Shown here: one piece after another, positions 33,308-42,132 of the stretch
Layout of the letters: every line of letters starts with the position of its first letter
Numbering within the stretch: the stretch's first letter is position 1
Assembly (NCBI GenBank): GCA_910575545.1
Contig: CAJTFH010000012.1
Location: 1 to 64,000, forward strand
Reading direction: 5' to 3'
Length of the DNA stretch: 64,000 nt
Source of the DNA: Bacteroidales bacterium
GTDB taxonomy: Bacteria; Bacteroidota; Bacteroidia; Bacteroidales; Muribaculaceae
Notes under the pieces: model-generated
The model's database searches: none
Told to the model about the DNA's origin: nothing
What the model saw: only the letters and a program-made list of their open reading frames with translations
Translations under genes and position numbers: made by a program

Positions 33308-34710
33308 AGAATGAACATACTTTTGAATATCTGAAACAATACCACGGCGACAATCGAGTTTCCGGCAAGTTTGCGCTGCTGTGTTATTGAGATTCTGGCG
33401 GCTTGAATAGCGTTGATATATCGGTCGTCCAAGTCCATGAGGCGGAATGTCTCGCGTGGAGTGAACCGGCGAATCTTATAGCCGATATACACAAAATTGT
33501 TATCAGTATATGCTGAGGCAGTAACGGCCGGAGCGATTTCAAGAACATTCCTGGCGGCGTAGCCGTGGGACCTTTGTATCACCATAGGCTCGGCGACAAA
33601 TTCCGCTGTGCTGCCTGTATTGCGGAAGTTTGAGGCACATACAGACCCGGCAAACTCTTTCAGGTGGCGAGACACCACAACGCCTTTGTTATCGCGTGTG
33701 TAGCCCAAAATCTTAGGCTCCGCCACGAGGCTGTCTTTCTCAACCGTGGTAATACAATTTGCCACAGTATCGCCGATTTCAATGCGTTGGGCTGTTTTTG
33801 CTCCCTGGCTGCGGTCTGACGGATTTTCGATGTTCCGGCCTCTGAACGCACAGGCCACGGGTTCGGCCAGGCACGTATCGGTGGGATAATGGCCGTAACC
33901 GGCACAAATCGCACCGGCTATTCCTTGAGAAGTTTGGAAATTGGTGGCAAAGCCGCAACCTTCCGACAATTTGCGTTCACAATGCCCGATAATCATCTGA
34001 AGCTGCGGTACAGTAAGATAATAGTTATCCGTCACTTTCTGCTCCAGTATATGGCGGAGGCGACGCTTCGGGGCGGCTGTTTCGGGAAATATGAACGGTT
34101 TATGTTCTCCGAGGATTGAAACCATAAAAACACGTTGCCGATTCTGGGGAATCCCGAAATCACGAGCATTTAGAACTTTCCAGTAGTTGGAATAGCCTTG
34201 GGCCTCCAGCCACTCTCGCCAGCGTTTGAAGTTCTCGGCGTGTTTCTTGAATGTCAACGCCTTTACATTCTCCATAAGGAGGTATCGTGGACGTTTAGCC
34301 TCGATAGCGCGGGCGCATTCCCACAATAACGATGAACGGGTGCCGGAACCCTCCGCGAATCCGCGTTGCTTCCCGGCGGTACTTATATCCTGACAAGGGA
34401 ATGAATAGGTGAATAAATCAAAGTCGGGCATTTCCGCACTGGTCCAGTCTATCAGCGTAATATCCCCGTAGTTGGGAAATCTTTCCGTAATTTCCTTTGT
34501 CGGAGTGTATGCCTTTATATCGAGACGGTCGATTCTTTCGCCGGCAAGACGCGGATCGCGGGCGGCGTAATATGCCGCCACTGCGTAGCGGTCAATTTCC
34601 GAAAAGCCCACCACCTCGTAATCAAAAGAGGGATAAGCCGTTTTCAGTCGTTCGAGGGCTATTGACTGACTGCCATAACCGGCGAACGCTTCAAATACTC
34701 GTAATTTCAT
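33304..34710 (-). CDS. DNA (cytosine-5) methyltransferase
   Basis: This 468-aa enzyme has the conserved C5 motif set: FAGYGSQSIAL (motif I, near the N terminus), SFPCQDIS with catalytic C106 (motif IV), MENVK (VI, residues 146-150), QNRQRVF (VIII, 189-195) and KLAGNSIVAVVL (X, near the C terminus). A long target-recognition region lies between about 215 and 390. No endonuclease partner is next to it, so it is probably a protective orphan phage enzyme. It overlaps the small 34707-34883 gene by 4 nt. Confidence 0.95.
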   Translation of the reverse strand: MKLRVFEAFAGYGSQSIALERLKTAYPSFDYEVVGFSEIDRYAVAAYYAARDPRLAGERIDRLDIKAYTPTKEITERFPNYGDITLIDWTSAEMPDFDLFTYSFPCQDISTAGKQRGFAEGSGTRSSLLWECARAIEAKRPRYLLMENVKALTFKKHAENFKRWREWLEAQGYSNYWKVLNARDFGIPQNRQRVFMVSILGEHKPFIFPETAAPKRRLRHILEQKVTDNYYLTVPQLQMIIGHCERKLSEGCGFATNFQTSQGIAGAICAGYGHYPTDTCLAEPVACAFRGRNIENPSDRSQGAKTAQRIEIGDTVANCITTVEKDSLVAEPKILGYTRDNKGVVVSRHLKEFAGSVCASNFRNTGSTAEFVAEPMVIQRSHGYAARNVLEIAPAVTASAYTDNNFVYIGYKIRRFTPRETFRLMDLDDRYINAIQAARISITQQRKLAGNSIVAVVLFQIFKSMFIL

Positions 34711-34883
34711 AAAATCGAAAAAAGGTTTGCCGGTTCTTCATCAGGAAAGAAGCGGCCGTTAACTTGTAATGCTTTTCGCATGGCTTCGCGGAATGAAACA
34801 AAAGTGTCAATCGTTCCGAGCGTGTGGTCGATTTTCTGTGATAGCGTCCAGCGTTGCCGGGATTCCAGTGTCTTACTATCCAT
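34707..34883 (-). CDS. Small gene between primase-helicase and methyltransferase
   Basis: This 58-aa protein, MDSKTLESRQRWTLSQKIDH onward, ends FFPDEEPANLFSIL. It starts at the ATG at 34883 and its stop overlaps the ATG of the C5 methyltransferase (TTTTATGA). It fits exactly between its neighbours and has normal codon use, so I think it is real. It is helical and otherwise featureless. Function unknown. Confidence 0.55.
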   Translation of the reverse strand: MDSKTLESRQRWTLSQKIDHTLGTIDTFVSFREAMRKALQVNGRFFPDEEPANLFSIL

Positions 34884-34895
34884 AGCGGTAACAGT

Positions 34896-37817
34896 TTAGA
34901 AGGGCAGTTTTTCCTGTTGTGGGGGTTGTGGGGGTGGATTCTTGATTCTGTCCGATTCGGCTACCGTGCGGAGATAAATCATTTCTTTCTGCACTTTCTT
35001 ATGTGTAACCGGGTCTTCGATTCTCCGCATGATTCTTTGGCCGCTATTGCATAGGTCTTGCGGATTCAGTTCTGCGACATATTCGCACGTATAGCAAAAG
35101 CCTTTCAGTGCTTTGGTAAACCTCTGCATAGACCATTTATGATTGCCGGAAAAACTCTTGAAGGCATTGAACGCTTCTTCCCTGACAATTTCGGTATTCA
35201 GGTGGTCGCCGTTCCCGTTCTCGTCGATAGAGAAATACATTTCGGCCCAGTCTTGGAAGTTGTCGCCCATATCCCGGAGGAACTTGCGGAAAATTATATT
35301 GTCAATCCGTGGTTCTATTTTTACCGGCATATTCGCGACAGAAAGATAGAATCTGACGCATTGCATAAAGAAATTTATATCCGCTTCCCACTCGGCCTCT
35401 GTATATGTCGATGAATATAAATCCTTATTGAAATCGTCGTAAATACGTCGTGTTTCGAGATAATCGTTATCTTCAGTCTGCTGGTGGTAATAGTCGGAGA
35501 ATACCACAAAAAGCATACGGCCGACGCTCGAACCGTCAAACTCTTTCGGTACGTAATTTGTGGTAAATGCGAACTTCGGGGCCTCGTTGAATTTCAACGT
35601 ATAGGCGGAAACGTTCTTTGTGTTTATGGTGATGTCGGAAGTGATGTTGTCGTAAAACTGTTTGAACGGCAGATATTCGTCGCAGTCGTCAACTACCACG
35701 ATTCCGAGGTGTTTGCTTATCTGCTCAAAAGCAAATTGATTTTCCAGTAACCGGGGATTGCGGCCGCTTATCTTCAGCCACCTTGTAATGTGTGAAAGAG
35801 CGCGGAACATGAATGATTTGCCGGAGCGTCCGTTACACTGGTCGTTCTCGCCCACGATATTATCCATGACGAACGGGGCCCATGCACGGGAATCCGATTT
35901 GAAACGGTGCAGCATAAACCCGATTGTAAAAATCTTGTTTATAAGACACTGTTTTTGTTCCTGTATCTCGGCAGGGGTCAGGCGAGGTCCGGCAATGTCG
36001 AATTTATGCTCCTTGCGGTAAGCCTCGATTTGCTCGGCAGTCCATTCGCCCGGCATTTGCTCCAGTTCCTTGCGCCAGTAGATACGGGAGGAGTTAATCA
36101 AATATCTGAAGTAATTGGAGGCGTGGGGGTAAACTTCGATGTTGAAATCTTCGCTGTCATAGCGTCCTTCCGGGTGCGTAATCTCGAACATATCGGGAAG
36201 GAATCGGACGTTATGAGGTATCACGTTTTCTTCCCACACATAGCGGCCCCCGACGGCTATACGGTTTTCGTGCTTGATTATCTCTTTGCCTGTTACTTCA
36301 GCCGAGAATGTCGGGAAGTAAAAGAACTGTGAACGTTCCGTGTAGTTGGTGAAATCCGGGTCGGCCTCCCGTAACGCCTCCAGAGAGGAAAGCGAAAGCG
36401 TAGGGGTTGATAATATCAGGTTGCGGAGTTCTCGCGGTTGTCGCGTATGAATAGACCATTTATGCACGAACTCGCGTATTTCTTTCGGGGTTACAAGCGT
36501 TACTATATTGCCGGTAATACGGATAAACTGCGTTCCGGGAGCGTGTTTGTCGCGGAGTGTGTAGAATCCGCTCAACATCAAAAATTCGTGTAGACAGGAA
36601 ATGTCGATACTATATTTGTAGCGGCCTTTGCTCTTTCCGTCCTCACCTTTGCCGCTTACCCATTGTTTAGTCCAGAACTTCGCCGGGGTGGCGAGTTCGA
36701 GAAGTCCGCGAAAGTCGCTGTTGCTTTTCCAAATCTCTATCCAGTCGCGGAAGTCTTTGCGAGGGTTGCCCCGGTGGTCACGGTAATTTGCGAGTTCGTC
36801 GGGTAGCCATATCGTATGAATGTCGATGAATCGCAAGGCAAGTTCCGTCCCTTTCACCCGGCCGGTCGTGTCGATGTCCGGGATATTGTAGACGGTTTCG
36901 ACATAGCGTGTTATCTGTCTGTATTCTTCCTCCGTAACCTTGTATGTCTCGGAGTTGAACCATAGAGGGTGGTAGCCGAGGGAACGGACGCAAATCGCGT
37001 CGCGCTCGCCGGAGCAAATGATGGCTTCCGGCAGTTTCTTTTCTTTGTACGGCTTGCCCTCGTTCGCCGGGTCTGAATTGAAGGCGCGTTCTTCAGCCTC
37101 GTTATAATCCTGGTAAGCTGCGATGAGTTCAAACAGTCCATTGATGTAACTTTGCGGCTTTTTACCTCTTGGCTGGTATTGGAATCGCCATTGCTTATCG
37201 ACGTTAAGAGGCTCGTATATCTTATAAAATTTGTCTGCGTTACCTTTTTCGTCAACAAACCAACATTCCCGCATAAAAATCGGATAGTTCTCGTTGGAGA
37301 ACTTGTGGATTGCTTCGCGGTTCTTTACCGATGTAAGACGTTTTACCCGGTACCAGTGCAACGCCTCCATGTGTTCCGGGGTAACACGTGGCCCCATTAT
37401 GGCACATTGCGATTTCGTAAATTCTTGGTCTATATCCCACGTGCATTCACCTTCCGGCTGCTCTGCGGTGGCGGGTTCGCGTCTTATGTCCGGGCGATTG
37501 ATTGAACGTGTTATCTCGTCCTGTATGTTGAAAGTGGCCGCAAGGTCGAGGATTGCTTCAGTGAATGAAATGCCCTTCGCCTCCATGTGTATCTGTATCG
37601 GGTCAATGGCGCGGCCTTCACCTCCGAAGTCAGTCATTTTCCAGACCTTACCCTTATCCGTATTGAATAGTTTTACCCGTGCGCTTGGTGTCCGTTCGTC
37701 AGGACGGGCGCGGAACGGTTTGTTTGTTCGTGCCGATTCCACGGCCTCCGGGTAATGCAGTGCGATGATACGGAGACCGTCGTCGGTTGCCGCGTTTAGC
37801 CTTTCAGGTGTTACCAT
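34896..37817 (-). CDS. Phage primase-helicase
   Basis: This 973-aa replication protein has an N-terminal primase-like part (RPDERTPSARVKLFNTDKGK, with GGEGRAIDPIQIHMEAKGIS), resembling a zinc-binding CHC2 domain that has lost its cysteines. A TOPRIM-like part (AIICSGERDAICVRSLGYHP) follows. A helicase half has Walker A NGRSGKSF around residue 662 and VVVDDCDEYLPFKQFYDNI downstream. This is the DUF5906-type architecture of Bacteroidales phages and elements. Upstream is a short leader with a run of nine C residues (37864-37872). Confidence 0.88.
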   Translation of the reverse strand: MVTPERLNAATDDGLRIIALHYPEAVESARTNKPFRARPDERTPSARVKLFNTDKGKVWKMTDFGGEGRAIDPIQIHMEAKGISFTEAILDLAATFNIQDEITRSINRPDIRREPATAEQPEGECTWDIDQEFTKSQCAIMGPRVTPEHMEALHWYRVKRLTSVKNREAIHKFSNENYPIFMRECWFVDEKGNADKFYKIYEPLNVDKQWRFQYQPRGKKPQSYINGLFELIAAYQDYNEAEERAFNSDPANEGKPYKEKKLPEAIICSGERDAICVRSLGYHPLWFNSETYKVTEEEYRQITRYVETVYNIPDIDTTGRVKGTELALRFIDIHTIWLPDELANYRDHRGNPRKDFRDWIEIWKSNSDFRGLLELATPAKFWTKQWVSGKGEDGKSKGRYKYSIDISCLHEFLMLSGFYTLRDKHAPGTQFIRITGNIVTLVTPKEIREFVHKWSIHTRQPRELRNLILSTPTLSLSSLEALREADPDFTNYTERSQFFYFPTFSAEVTGKEIIKHENRIAVGGRYVWEENVIPHNVRFLPDMFEITHPEGRYDSEDFNIEVYPHASNYFRYLINSSRIYWRKELEQMPGEWTAEQIEAYRKEHKFDIAGPRLTPAEIQEQKQCLINKIFTIGFMLHRFKSDSRAWAPFVMDNIVGENDQCNGRSGKSFMFRALSHITRWLKISGRNPRLLENQFAFEQISKHLGIVVVDDCDEYLPFKQFYDNITSDITINTKNVSAYTLKFNEAPKFAFTTNYVPKEFDGSSVGRMLFVVFSDYYHQQTEDNDYLETRRIYDDFNKDLYSSTYTEAEWEADINFFMQCVRFYLSVANMPVKIEPRIDNIIFRKFLRDMGDNFQDWAEMYFSIDENGNGDHLNTEIVREEAFNAFKSFSGNHKWSMQRFTKALKGFCYTCEYVAELNPQDLCNSGQRIMRRIEDPVTHKKVQKEMIYLRTVAESDRIKNPPPQPPQQEKLPF

Positions 37818-37957
37818 ATCATATTACAAGTTACATAATTACAAAAAATTATAGCGGTTTTTACCCCCCCCCAATTTTCTGAAAATCGGTTGAGCCGGTT
37901 ATAGTTCCGCAAAATTGCCGAGAATCAGCGGTCGAGAGAAGGACGGCCAAAACGTTG

Positions 37958-38134
37958 TCATTCATATTGGAAGATGTTTAATTGAATACAGTAGCCGAAA
38001 GACTTCAGCCGGGCTTCGATTCTTTCGGAGCGATTCACCTCCGGCATCGTGGCCACTCTTTGGTTCTTGGCAAAGACATAGCCACGGCGACGCGCATAGT
38101 AGCGGAGGTTATACAACGCTTTAGGTTCTTGCAT
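37958..38134 (-). CDS. Small hypothetical prophage protein
   Basis: This 58-aa basic protein uses the ATG at 38134 (MQEPKALYNLRYYARRRGYV), since the longer frame would overlap its neighbour by 56 nt. It overlaps the upstream stop codon by 14 nt. The Arg/Tyr-rich N terminus could bind nucleic acid. It lies between the regulator genes and primase. Function unknown. Confidence 0.5.
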   Translation of the reverse strand: MQEPKALYNLRYYARRRGYVFAKNQRVATMPEVNRSERIEARLKSFGYCIQLNIFQYE

Positions 38135-38402
38135 TGGAAACAGAAACGTCGGTATCGTATATTGCCGATATGGCATTGCAAACTATGTCTGTGAGTTCGC
38201 CCATTGGGAGGTCATGAGTAATACGGACACAACCGTTTTTATCATCATCAAAGAACACTTCGGTGGCTATGATGTCTCCGGCTTCGTTGATTTTATCGGC
38301 GATTTTGAGTGGCAGACGTTTGTGTTTTATCGTCAGCATTGCGCGTTCTGCGCTGGCGTTCAGTATGGCGGAGTATGCGCCAAAGGTGATTTCTTTTTTC
38401 AT
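38121..38402 (-). CDS. Hypothetical early prophage protein
   Basis: This 93-aa protein is of mixed composition: MKKEITFGAYSAILNASAER and a KIADKINEAGDIIATEVFFD stretch. It follows the Cro-like gene in the early leftward transcript. No family is recognised. Confidence 0.5.
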   Translation of the reverse strand: MKKEITFGAYSAILNASAERAMLTIKHKRLPLKIADKINEAGDIIATEVFFDDDKNGCVRITHDLPMGELTDIVCNAISAIYDTDVSVSNART

Positions 38403-38442
38403 TTTTCGAGTAGGTTAATATACCTCCCCGGAGGTCGGACGC

Positions 38443-38703
38443 TTACGCCTTCGCCCCTCCCTCCGGTTTGGTAATTGTGAATATTTCTTTTCCTGACACC
38501 TGAAGGCTCACACGGTTGATGTCTCTTTGCGAGGCCGGACGTATGGAACAGTTTCCATAAACCCAGTTGTTAACCGTGTGCAGCGGCACAAGGCAAGCGT
38601 CAACCAAAAGGTGCTTCGTCTTGTTATAGTCCTTGCGTGGCAAAGAATCAAGCCAACCGCGTAAAATTTCGTTTGGTGTGAGTGGTCTAATTTCTTGCTC
38701 CAT
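38443..38703 (-). CDS. Cro-like regulator (helix-turn-helix)
   Basis: This 86-aa protein contains TPNEILRGWLDSLPRKDYNK and a helix-turn-helix-like YACLVPLHTVNNWVYG region (residues approximately 33-50). It is divergent from the repressor gene, sharing the 38704-38809 control region. That is the usual Cro or Cro-antirepressor arrangement, and it would direct the switch to early lytic transcription. Confidence 0.6.
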   Translation of the reverse strand: MEQEIRPLTPNEILRGWLDSLPRKDYNKTKHLLVDACLVPLHTVNNWVYGNCSIRPASQRDINRVSLQVSGKEIFTITKPEGGAKA

Positions 38704-38727
38704 TTGCTCAATTCAAAAATTTGTTGT

Positions 38728-38758
38728 AATTTTATTATGCAAATAAAGCATTAAAATT
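38728..38758. promoter_or_regulatory. Operator-like inverted repeat in lysis-lysogeny switch
   Basis: AATTTTATTATGC (38728-38740) and GCATTAAAATT (38748-38758) are near-inverse arms around a 7-bp spacer. They sit in the 106-bp region between the divergent repressor and Cro-like genes. The region is AT-rich, with several TA-rich boxes that could be promoters in either direction. Confidence 0.6.
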
Positions 38759-38809
38759 ACTATTCAGTAATTAAATCACTCTTAAAAATTGTTAACAATA
38801 TAAATTTTA

Positions 38810-39118
38810 ATGGCTAACTTAATACTAATCAGAGATTTGTGCGAGCGTAAGAAAATGACTATCCGCGAACTCGCGCAAAAGATTGGCCGCAATGAAAGCA
38901 GCATACAGAGCGCAATCCGTCGCGGTACTACCAACTCCACCACAATAGAGTTGATAGCAAAGGAATTAGGTGTTTCAGCCGGTATCTTCTTCGACGGATT
39001 CGACGGGGGAGAAGCAACTGCCGAACTGCGCCGCGAAATCGCTCACCTGAAGGAACTCCTGAAAGAAAAAGAACGTACCATCGAGATACTAATGAGCGAC
39101 CGCAACGCTAAAAAATAG
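38810..39118 (+). CDS. Prophage repressor (XRE-family HTH)
   Basis: This 102-aa protein has an N-terminal XRE helix-turn-helix (MTIRELAQKIGRNESSIQSA, about residues 16-35) and a C-terminal coiled coil (ELRREIAHLKELLKEKERTI) for dimerisation. It is the only plus-strand gene apart from the integrase. It lacks a peptidase domain, so induction would not use LexA-like self-cleavage. It probably holds the lysogenic state by binding the operator at 38728-38758. Confidence 0.8.
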   Translation: MANLILIRDLCERKKMTIRELAQKIGRNESSIQSAIRRGTTNSTTIELIAKELGVSAGIFFDGFDGGEATAELRREIAHLKELLKEKERTIEILMSDRNAKK

Positions 39119-39124
39119 TCAAAT

Positions 39125-39146
39125 GTCGGCGCAATGTCGGCACAAT
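39125..39146 (+). repeat. Prophage integrase arm-type repeats, right end
   Basis: GTCGGCGCAAT (39125-39135) and GTCGGCACAAT (39136-39146) are tandem and match the repeats at the left prophage end (532-606). They are 39-60 bp from the att core. Confidence 0.65.
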
Positions 39147-39184
39147 CAGCAATTAAACTACTGACTACTAAGGGGTGCAATGTG

Positions 39185-39199
39185 CCTGGTGGCACCACC
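39185..39199 (+). other. Shared att site (prophage attR, element 2 attL)
   Basis: cctggtggcaccacc, an exact copy of tRNA-Phe 426-440. It borders the prophage on one side and the mobilizable element on the other, showing tandem integration. It is followed at 39212-39243 by a hairpin plus T-run that can act as a terminator. Confidence 0.85.
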
Positions 39200-39211
39200 C
39201 AAGTAAAAGTT

Positions 39212-39243
39212 AAATCGCTAATTCTTACAGAGTTGGCGATTTT
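39212..39243 (+). terminator. Terminator at element 2 left end
   Basis: AAATCGCTAA and TTGGCGATTT form a stem with a G-T pair, followed by TTTTCTTTT. It resembles the hairpin at 54546-54570 in sequence and in distance from the att core. Confidence 0.7.
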
Positions 39244-39249
39244 TCTTTT

Positions 39250-39430
39250 AGTCACTACAGGGCGTAGTCACTATAATAGTCACTATCTAAATCGCTATAA
39301 ACCACGATAAATCGGCTTGATTAAACTGTATTAAAAAGTAGCGTTTAATTCTAAACCCAATTAAATTCTACATTAAATTCTCTGCAAAATAATAGTGACT
39401 ATCGGCGTGGTGCGCTGAGATAGTCACTAC
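39250..39430. repeat. Recombinase arm-type repeats, left end of element 2
   Basis: AGTCACTA(C/T) occurs at 39250, 39266, 39278 and 39422, with one inverse copy at 39392-39400. Three related copies at the right end (54371-54409) flank the recombinase gene. This is expected for arm-binding sites of the element 2 recombinase. No protein-coding gene lies in 39200-39437. Confidence 0.75.
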
Positions 39431-39437
39431 TTCATTC

Positions 39438-41195
39438 TTACATTGTAAGTCGGGTGCCGGACTGACGGTTGTCGATGTCGTCGTAGCGGGTGCGGTTGCC
39501 GACTTCGTGCTCGCGCTTGTAGCCGGATGAGCCGGAACTGACATTGAGGGAAGATAGTGCGTTGGCAAGATTGAATGTGAACACTTGCGAGATTTCCGGG
39601 GAGTAGTCCTGTGGACGGGAAGGGAGAATAAGGACTCCGGCTTTGGACTGGGTATTCTGCTTTATCCTGTCTTTAACCGCCTCGGCATCCTTTCGAGTAA
39701 GATGCAGCATGGCTATTGACATCAGGAAGTCTTGTCTTGCTTGTTCATCGGCATGTAGAGAGCGGAACTTGGCTTCCTCCTCCGAAGTTAATTCTATCAA
39801 AGGCATATAGCCGTCAGTCAGTGCCACGCGGAGGCAGTAGTTGCCGTTTCTATGTTTGACAACGGCCATGCCTTTTATTCTCTCTTGATGGTTGTGTATC
39901 GGATAGCGCATGAGATATTCGGTCAGTATCTCCTCGGAGAACATCGTGGCCGCTATTGTCAGGCCTACATCTTCGCGCTCGTCGTCTTTCACGCCGTTAT
40001 ACCATGCGTACTGTCTCGGAGAGATTGGCTTGCTGTACGTCGAGCCGTCTTTGACATTGATGAGCATATAGTTCCCTATGCTGTCTTTGCCAACCTCGAC
40101 AGTGAACAGGTCGCTGTACACGTCAAGCGGCGATGGTTCCCTTTGTGGTTTGATGGCGAAATCAATAAGCTCCGACAGTTTCATCACCTTGCTGCCGTCG
40201 AAGGCAATCTTTTCGGCATGGTCGATTATACTGTAGCCTCTCACCCTGCCGTCCTTGTCCTTCTGGAAACTGATGTCTATGCCAAACTTTGTCTTGAGAA
40301 CATCGATAAGAGTCTGTATGCGCTGGCAGTTCTCCTTGCTCAACGGTTTGCCGTGGTTGTCAAGTATTTTGCGGATGTCGGTATTCAGTTTTGCTTTTAC
40401 TGGCTTTCGCTTCTTACCTTTTGACACTTTGACATTATCGACACTTTGACATTTTCCCTCGGCTATCTCGCTCTTGTATTTCCGGATTATGTAGCGGAGC
40501 TGCGTAGCGCGGTCTTTGCGCTTGGGGCTGTTTTTGGTGATTCGATTGAGGATGTCATCGATGGCGATATTCCAGGCGTCACCGCCGCACTTGAACAGAC
40601 GGTAGCCGTCGAGCGATTTCTCTATCTTGTAGCCGTGAGTCTTGACGATATTGGCAAACTGCCCCTCCGTTTCGTAGTCGTAGCTGAGAATCCGGTCAAT
40701 ATCTTTCTTGATGTCAGGAGATATTATGCGGTTGGCACACTCGTTAAGCCTGCGCCTGTCCTGATGGTCAGATATGGCATAACCGTTTGGCTTTATTCTC
40801 GTCGAGAGAATATGCACATGGTTATTACCGGTATCGTGGTGGGCGTAAACAAAATACGGCTGACGGGCATAGCCCATGCCCTCCATAAGTTCACGCGCAA
40901 AGTCGGTAAGTTCTTCCGGCGACATGGCGCGTCCTTTCACCGAGGCCGAAACATGGAACTGGAAACGTGTTGTCTTTGTATTGCCGTAAGTCTTTGAACT
41001 TTCTTTCAGATACCTCTCGACTTCTGCCGACGCATCAAGACCGAAGCGGTGCAGCGTATCTACATTGTGACGCAACGCCTCGCTGACGTTCTCCATCGCC
41101 ATAAGGGTTGCCACGCCATCAGCAATCTTTTTCTCGTTATATCGAGCGCCGGGGAAACCGCCGCCGGACACATCGTTGAGTTTCTTGACTATCAT
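39438..41195 (-). CDS. Relaxase (MobA/VirD2-like, mobilization protein)
   Basis: This 585-aa DNA relaxase would nick and pilot the element at its transfer origin. The N-terminal relaxase domain has the three-His motif: H119-H120 and H126, H128 in AHHDTGNNHVHIL, with a catalytic Tyr probably at residue 20 (ARYNEKKI). A long C-terminal region with conserved YLMRYPIHNHQERIKGMAVV follows. It is coupled to the MobC-like gene (4-nt overlap). This is the MobP-type pairing common in Bacteroidales mobilizable elements. Confidence 0.93.
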   Translation of the reverse strand: MIVKKLNDVSGGGFPGARYNEKKIADGVATLMAMENVSEALRHNVDTLHRFGLDASAEVERYLKESSKTYGNTKTTRFQFHVSASVKGRAMSPEELTDFARELMEGMGYARQPYFVYAHHDTGNNHVHILSTRIKPNGYAISDHQDRRRLNECANRIISPDIKKDIDRILSYDYETEGQFANIVKTHGYKIEKSLDGYRLFKCGGDAWNIAIDDILNRITKNSPKRKDRATQLRYIIRKYKSEIAEGKCQSVDNVKVSKGKKRKPVKAKLNTDIRKILDNHGKPLSKENCQRIQTLIDVLKTKFGIDISFQKDKDGRVRGYSIIDHAEKIAFDGSKVMKLSELIDFAIKPQREPSPLDVYSDLFTVEVGKDSIGNYMLINVKDGSTYSKPISPRQYAWYNGVKDDEREDVGLTIAATMFSEEILTEYLMRYPIHNHQERIKGMAVVKHRNGNYCLRVALTDGYMPLIELTSEEEAKFRSLHADEQARQDFLMSIAMLHLTRKDAEAVKDRIKQNTQSKAGVLILPSRPQDYSPEISQVFTFNLANALSSLNVSSGSSGYKREHEVGNRTRYDDIDNRQSGTRLTM

Positions 41196-41572
41196 TTTCC
41201 TGATATTATCATGTTATAGAGGTATGTCAGCATCTGTTGGATTTTATCTGTACCCTCGCAAAACAGACCGAAGGGAAGAAGATCTGCCGCCCGCAACGAG
41301 TAAGGATTCATTTTCTGCTGCTCGTTGATGTGCTTTGCAACCTGATTGGTGTTGGTGCCGGTCCTTTCGATGAGCTTGATAGCGGACTTGATCAAAGCAA
41401 TCATACGGGGATTGTCTCGGTCAGCCATCGGCTGCTCTTCATATTTGAGTGTGGCACAACGTACAAACGCACTCAGATTACCGTCGGTGTATCGGTCGGC
41501 TCCTGACTGCATTTCTGCGTGGGTCTGCGAATCGACACGTATTTTTATAGTGATGGATTTTTTATCCGGCAT
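41192..41572 (-). CDS. MobC-like relaxosome accessory protein
   Basis: This 126-aa protein starts MPDKKSITIKIRVDSQTHAE, a ribbon-helix-helix-type DNA-binding start. Its C-terminal domain has LIERTGTNTNQVAKHINEQQ, matching MobC family proteins. It would bind the transfer origin and help the relaxase to open DNA. It lies directly upstream of the relaxase gene. Confidence 0.85.
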   Translation of the reverse strand: MPDKKSITIKIRVDSQTHAEMQSGADRYTDGNLSAFVRCATLKYEEQPMADRDNPRMIALIKSAIKLIERTGTNTNQVAKHINEQQKMNPYSLRAADLLPFGLFCEGTDKIQQMLTYLYNMIISGK

Positions 41573-42132
41573 AGAGATTAACTTTTTAAGATATTATGGT
41601 TTGATAGATTGGTTGATTGAATATCTGATACAATGAAGACTATATGACTTGGTATAATGATTGCTTGATGATTTGATGAACTGATACCTTGATGATATAA
41701 TATCTTAGTGACTCGATTGTCTGATTATCCAATGCTCCATTACCCGATGACTTATTGTCCAATGGCTCATTATCATATTATCCAATGTATCGATTATCCA
41801 ATGTGACGATGACCGATAAACCGAAGTATCACGGTTCATGATAAATGTGTTGCTTGATAATATATCAACCGCAGATTTTCAGTTTTTCATCATTCATTTT
41901 TCAGTCTATCATCGTTCACGGGCAATGTATCATTAGACAAAAGACTGCGAGTTTCGAGCGGGATTGACCCTCACCTCGGGGGAGGCGGGATAGCCGTTGT
42001 GGACACAATCGGCATATCTTGCAAAGCAAGGTTTATACTCCAAATCAGGCGTGAGCAACCGGGGTATCTCAGTCAGTTCGACCTCGGTCGAAAATGTCAT
42101 AATGTCAAAAGTTCATAGTGTCAGCTCAAGCG
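41573..42132. other. Candidate transfer or replication origin region
   Basis: This 560-bp region is without a credible gene. It holds four copies of ATT(A/G)TCCAATG (41723-41734, 41752-41764, 41775-41787, 41792-41803), preceded by TTGATGAT-like repeats (41660-41700). A small stem CTTGCaaaGCAAG lies near 42018-42030, close to CCTCACCTCGGGGGAGG. Its position between the mob genes and the DUF3987 gene fits oriT and/or a replication origin. Confidence 0.6.

Larger units (their letters stand above)
426..39199. mobile_element. Siphovirus-type prophage (about 38.8 kb)
   Basis: The prophage is bounded by 15-bp direct repeats of the tRNA-Phe 3' end. It contains integrase, divergent repressor and Cro-like regulator, primase-helicase, methyltransferases, protease, capsid, terminase, portal, lysozyme, tape measure and tail fibre genes. 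Except for the integrase and repressor, all genes are on the minus strand. A long tape measure gene and no visible sheath or baseplate-spike genes point to a long non-contractile tail. No gene is obviously broken, so it may be inducible. Arm-type repeats GTCGGC(A/G)CAAT lie just inside both ends. Confidence 0.9.
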
